From Gordionus sp. m RMFG-2023 (Eukaryota > Nematomorpha > Gordioida > Chordodea > Parachordodidae), in assembly GCF_954871325.1 (NCBI RefSeq), contig NC_088776.1, positions 22,740,508 through 22,804,507 on the forward strand: a DNA stretch of 64,000 bases. The letters are read 5' to 3'. Below, piece after piece: positions 61,291 through 64,000 of this stretch. Made by a program: the position numbers and the translations under genes. The notes beneath the pieces are model-generated. The model had not been told where the DNA came from, searched no databases, and saw only the letters and a list, made by a program, of their open reading frames with translations. Within the stretch, counting starts at the first letter, position 1; every line of letters begins with the position of its first letter.

Positions 61291-61637
61291 CTGATTGTAT
61301 GGAATATATAGATTTGGTCGATGTTTAGCAATATATAATAAATTTAAAAGGTATTAAATAATATATTAAAACAAAATATTTTGCCTATTTTATCTAATTT
61401 ACTTCATAACCCCTCAATAAATTTACCACTCCTTAAAAATATAATAAAACGATTACGACTATTTATTAGTTATTTTAATTTCAAAATAATCACCAATGAC
61501 ATTATGTCATTGATAATCACATCAAATTTATTAATTCGAATGTTCCATTCTATTTTTTATATAACATCTAAATAATATTTTATACAATTACAAAAAATTA
61601 GGAAGATAGCTCCCCCTACCCTCCCTAATAGACACTG
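61291..61637 (-). mobile_element. Partial inverted copy of the CAGTGTCTA MITE
   Basis: Ends AATAGACACTG at 61637 with GCTCCCCCTACCCTCCC before it and GATTTGGTCGAT inside, the reverse complement of the left part of the MITE at 43537. The other terminus is missing. Confidence 0.7.
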
Positions 61638-61769
61638 ATAGGTAAGAACCATGCTGGCTTTAGTTAAAACTATGTTCTTTGTCGAATTAAATTTAAGAAA
61701 TATCAAATTGGCATGCCCACATTTTATCAACTAGTCCAGATGCTTTCAAAAAATTTACAATTTTTTAAA

Positions 61770-62136
61770 CAGAGTTGTACATTTGCTCAAAATAAAAAAA
61801 AATTTGATGATCTTTTATTTTTTAAAAATTTTGTGTAATATTTTTTTACCCCTTTATTAAAAGCCCATATGTTTTTCAATTTTATTAATATAATATTTCT
61901 TTTATGTTTTATACCTCTCCTCCTGCCTTGATGAAAATTGAAAAACATCTGGGCTTTTAATAAAGGGGTAAAAAAATAATCATGAAGATCTTTGAAGATC
62001 GTTGATCGCAGCGATCTTTAAAGATCTTACACAAAATTTTTAAAAAATAAAACATCTTCAAAGATCTTGCTCAAATTTTTGAGCTGAGCTAGATCTCGCT
62101 CAAAAATCTTCAAAGAAGATCTTTTGTACAACTCTG
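61770..62136. mobile_element. 367-bp palindromic hAT MITE, TSD TTTTTAAA
   Basis: Ends CAGAGTTGTACATTTG and, on the other strand, CAGAGTTGTACAAAAGATC. TTTTTAAA lies on both sides (61762-61769, 62137-62144). Inside is a second inverted pair (TTACCCCTTTATTAAAAGCC at about 61848 and its complement at about 61951), and a right half full of AAGATCTT/GAAGATC words. The sequence can fold on itself over much of its length. Confidence 0.9.
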
Positions 62137-62144
62137 TTTTTAAA

Positions 62145-63945
62145 TATTGATCCAGTGGCAGTTGGATATAAAAAAATATTATATCATTCTATAACCGTCT
62201 TTGGTAGTAGCTAGCATTAGCCCCAGTTATATGTATATATATCAAATGTTAACTGACTTCAAAAACATTAACTTATCAATTGAGTCATAACTCTTTATTT
62301 CATAACATAAAATTTTTTAGTTCATAATATTTTTTGAGAAACATATTTTTATAATTGAATTAAAAAGTTGTGTAATACATTATTATTAGAAATCATAGTA
62401 GTTTAATTATTATGAAGCAAAATTTATATTTTAAAACAAAATACCAGGGACCTACATAACTCTGAGTAAAGTCATGGAATAGGGATGGATCAATATATTC
62501 AAAAACCTTCAGGCCTAAAAAATGATTAAAATTATATGGAAATGGATAACTGATATTTCTATTAATAGATATTATACAATTAGTTATAATTCCTTAGTTG
62601 AGTATTAGTGTTCTATATGCATTTAAAAAAATTATTTTATATTTTTAATAAAAGATCAGAATATAATAAAGCAAATGGGGGATTATTCTAAATATTCCTG
62701 TTATGAAAGAATATACTCCTGAAGAATTCATTTATTGAATTGAAAACTATAATACTCTCAATACAAACAAGTAAAAAATTAAGTTATACAAAAAAACGAA
62801 TATGACCCATGATTATGGTAGAGAAATTTTGGAACAGAATGATTAAAAAATGAAGGCTAAATAATATATTATTTTGTTTTTTAGATATTTTATCTTTTAA
62901 AATTCTATTTAACCGTTTTAAAATTTTTAATAGACAATGTTATTTTTGACATTATGTTGCCGTGAAACAAATCAATAAAAAATTTATCAACCAAGCCTTA
63001 TAAATGCATGTAACCCAGTTTAAACTTATATTTTAACTCTTTTACAGATGATTAATAATCAGTTCTGACTGATATATATTAGTAATTATTTTTGTATATT
63101 GCTCTTAGACAGTAAGAGTTAAACAAGTTAGCATATGGAAGTGTCCCTAGTCATAAAATTTATTCCTTCTCCTAATATAAGAGAATTTGCAAAATTTCTG
63201 CTCAATATTATTTTTACACTATATTGATACTATTATTAAAAATATTTTCTTTATATAAATCTACACTAACAAAAAGATTTGAACAAGTTTTTAAAGGTTC
63301 AAATCAATGATAATATTATTTTTATGAACTGAATCATTATTTTTATCTGAACCTAAACGAATATTTGTTACGGTTTAGATTCCTGGTATTGATGTAATGT
63401 AATGAAATCATATTAATGGTTAAATAAAGATTAATGATAGGAATGTTCAAAAACCCCACTATTTTAGTCAGAAATCCCTGATAATTACAAATTGGATCAA
63501 AATATTTAATAATTTGGATCAAAATTTTTAACATAATTGAATTTGATAAGTTAAAAAGATTTAAATTAATTTTTTAGGACTATCACAATTATAAAAAAAA
63601 TGGCTTTTAAAACCTTATTGATGATATAAAGTGTTTCTTGTAGGCAATTGGAATTCTTTCTAAATATTTTAAAATGTTTAATGTTAACCAAATAAATGAC
63701 ATTATTATCAACCAATTTTTTCTAAAATAATTATTTTTAGAATATATACAATTAAAAAAATATATTAAGATATTACAATTATTTGTTTAATAAACAAACC
63801 CAATAATTAATCAGATTTATAAGAATATTATTAAGAGATACACTTAGACCTATTAAAAATTATCAAATATTTGTTTGAAAATTTATGCTTATAACTAAAA
63901 TTATTTGATTTAAAAAACATAATTTATTTTTACATATATTTGAAT
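62145..63945. other. AT-rich stretch, no gene recognised
   Basis: About 1.8 kb without convincing ORFs, repeats or transposon ends on either strand. Confidence 0.4.
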
Positions 63946-64000
63946 TAGAGATCTGCAAAAGGCCCAACCCATACCTATTCAGGCTGGGCCTATTTTTTAA
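63946..64000 (+). repeat. Start of GC/homopolymer element, cut by window end
   Basis: AGAGATCTGCAAAAGGCCC followed by CAGGCTGGGCC and T-runs resembles the left end of the element at 59307. Confidence 0.5.

Noticed and set aside
61381-61575. 64-codon plus-strand frame
   Set aside because: Falls in a MITE remnant; composition is what AT-rich sequence gives by chance.
1-64000. Polinton or other capsid-bearing element
   Set aside because: No protein-primed polymerase, capsid, protease or packaging ATPase motif was seen; integrase motifs belong only to the gypsy fragment.

Overview
The window is from a very AT-rich eukaryote nuclear genome, probably a small animal. Two host genes with spliced, intact reading frames can be read: RFWD3 (E3 ubiquitin ligase) on the plus strand and CHAF1B (p60 subunit of the CAF-1 histone chaperone) on the minus strand. 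They converge tail to tail near 36.5-37.1 kb. All inferred introns are GT-AG. Most CHAF1B introns are only 39-55 bp, while a few introns in both genes are swollen to 2-3 kb by transposon debris. Very short introns, extreme AT content and many hAT transposases fit a compact or parasitic metazoan (a myxozoan is one candidate), but the species cannot be fixed from the sequence.

Layout. 0-5 kb: a decayed DUF4371/ZMYM-type hAT (plus strand) interrupted by a non-autonomous hAT with an 8-bp target duplication. 5-9.5 kb: a 1.2-kb-type hAT MITE (here called M1) split by a 3.46-kb Foldback-like palindrome with a 9-bp duplication. 9.5-11.5 kb: fossil Ty3/gypsy integrase piece and probable LTR. 11.5-13.9 kb: AT-rich spacer with a short degenerate tandem repeat. 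13.9-21.3 kb: two inverted copies of one hAT facing away from each other, with another hAT between them and a complete 1.1-kb hAT inside the right copy. 21.5-25.4 kb: an element with long (about 0.5 kb) terminal inverted repeats, split by a further hAT on the minus strand. 25.44-25.87 kb: an unexplained GC-rich island. 26.9-36.5 kb: RFWD3, whose seventh visible intron holds a KIAA1586-like hAT. 37.1-42.2 kb: CHAF1B, with hAT debris in its eighth intron. 42.3-48.9 kb: M1 remnants and a three-level nest (569-bp MITE > 3.6-kb hAT > 1.2-kb M1 MITE), each level with a perfect 8-bp duplication. 49-51.5 kb: M1 and hAT remnants. 51.5-56.65 kb: an M1 copy split at an A|T site by a 4.5-kb Helitron (minus orientation) carrying a Rep remnant and two satellite arrays. 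57-64 kb: further hAT ends, a tRNA-like SINE head, an internally deleted inverted copy of the 44-kb hAT, and small palindromic MITEs.

The two host genes both serve genome maintenance: RFWD3 in RPA ubiquitination at stalled forks, CAF-1 in replication-coupled nucleosome assembly. Almost everything else is class II transposon material, dominated by hAT elements inserted into each other, so insertion order can be read directly from the target duplications.
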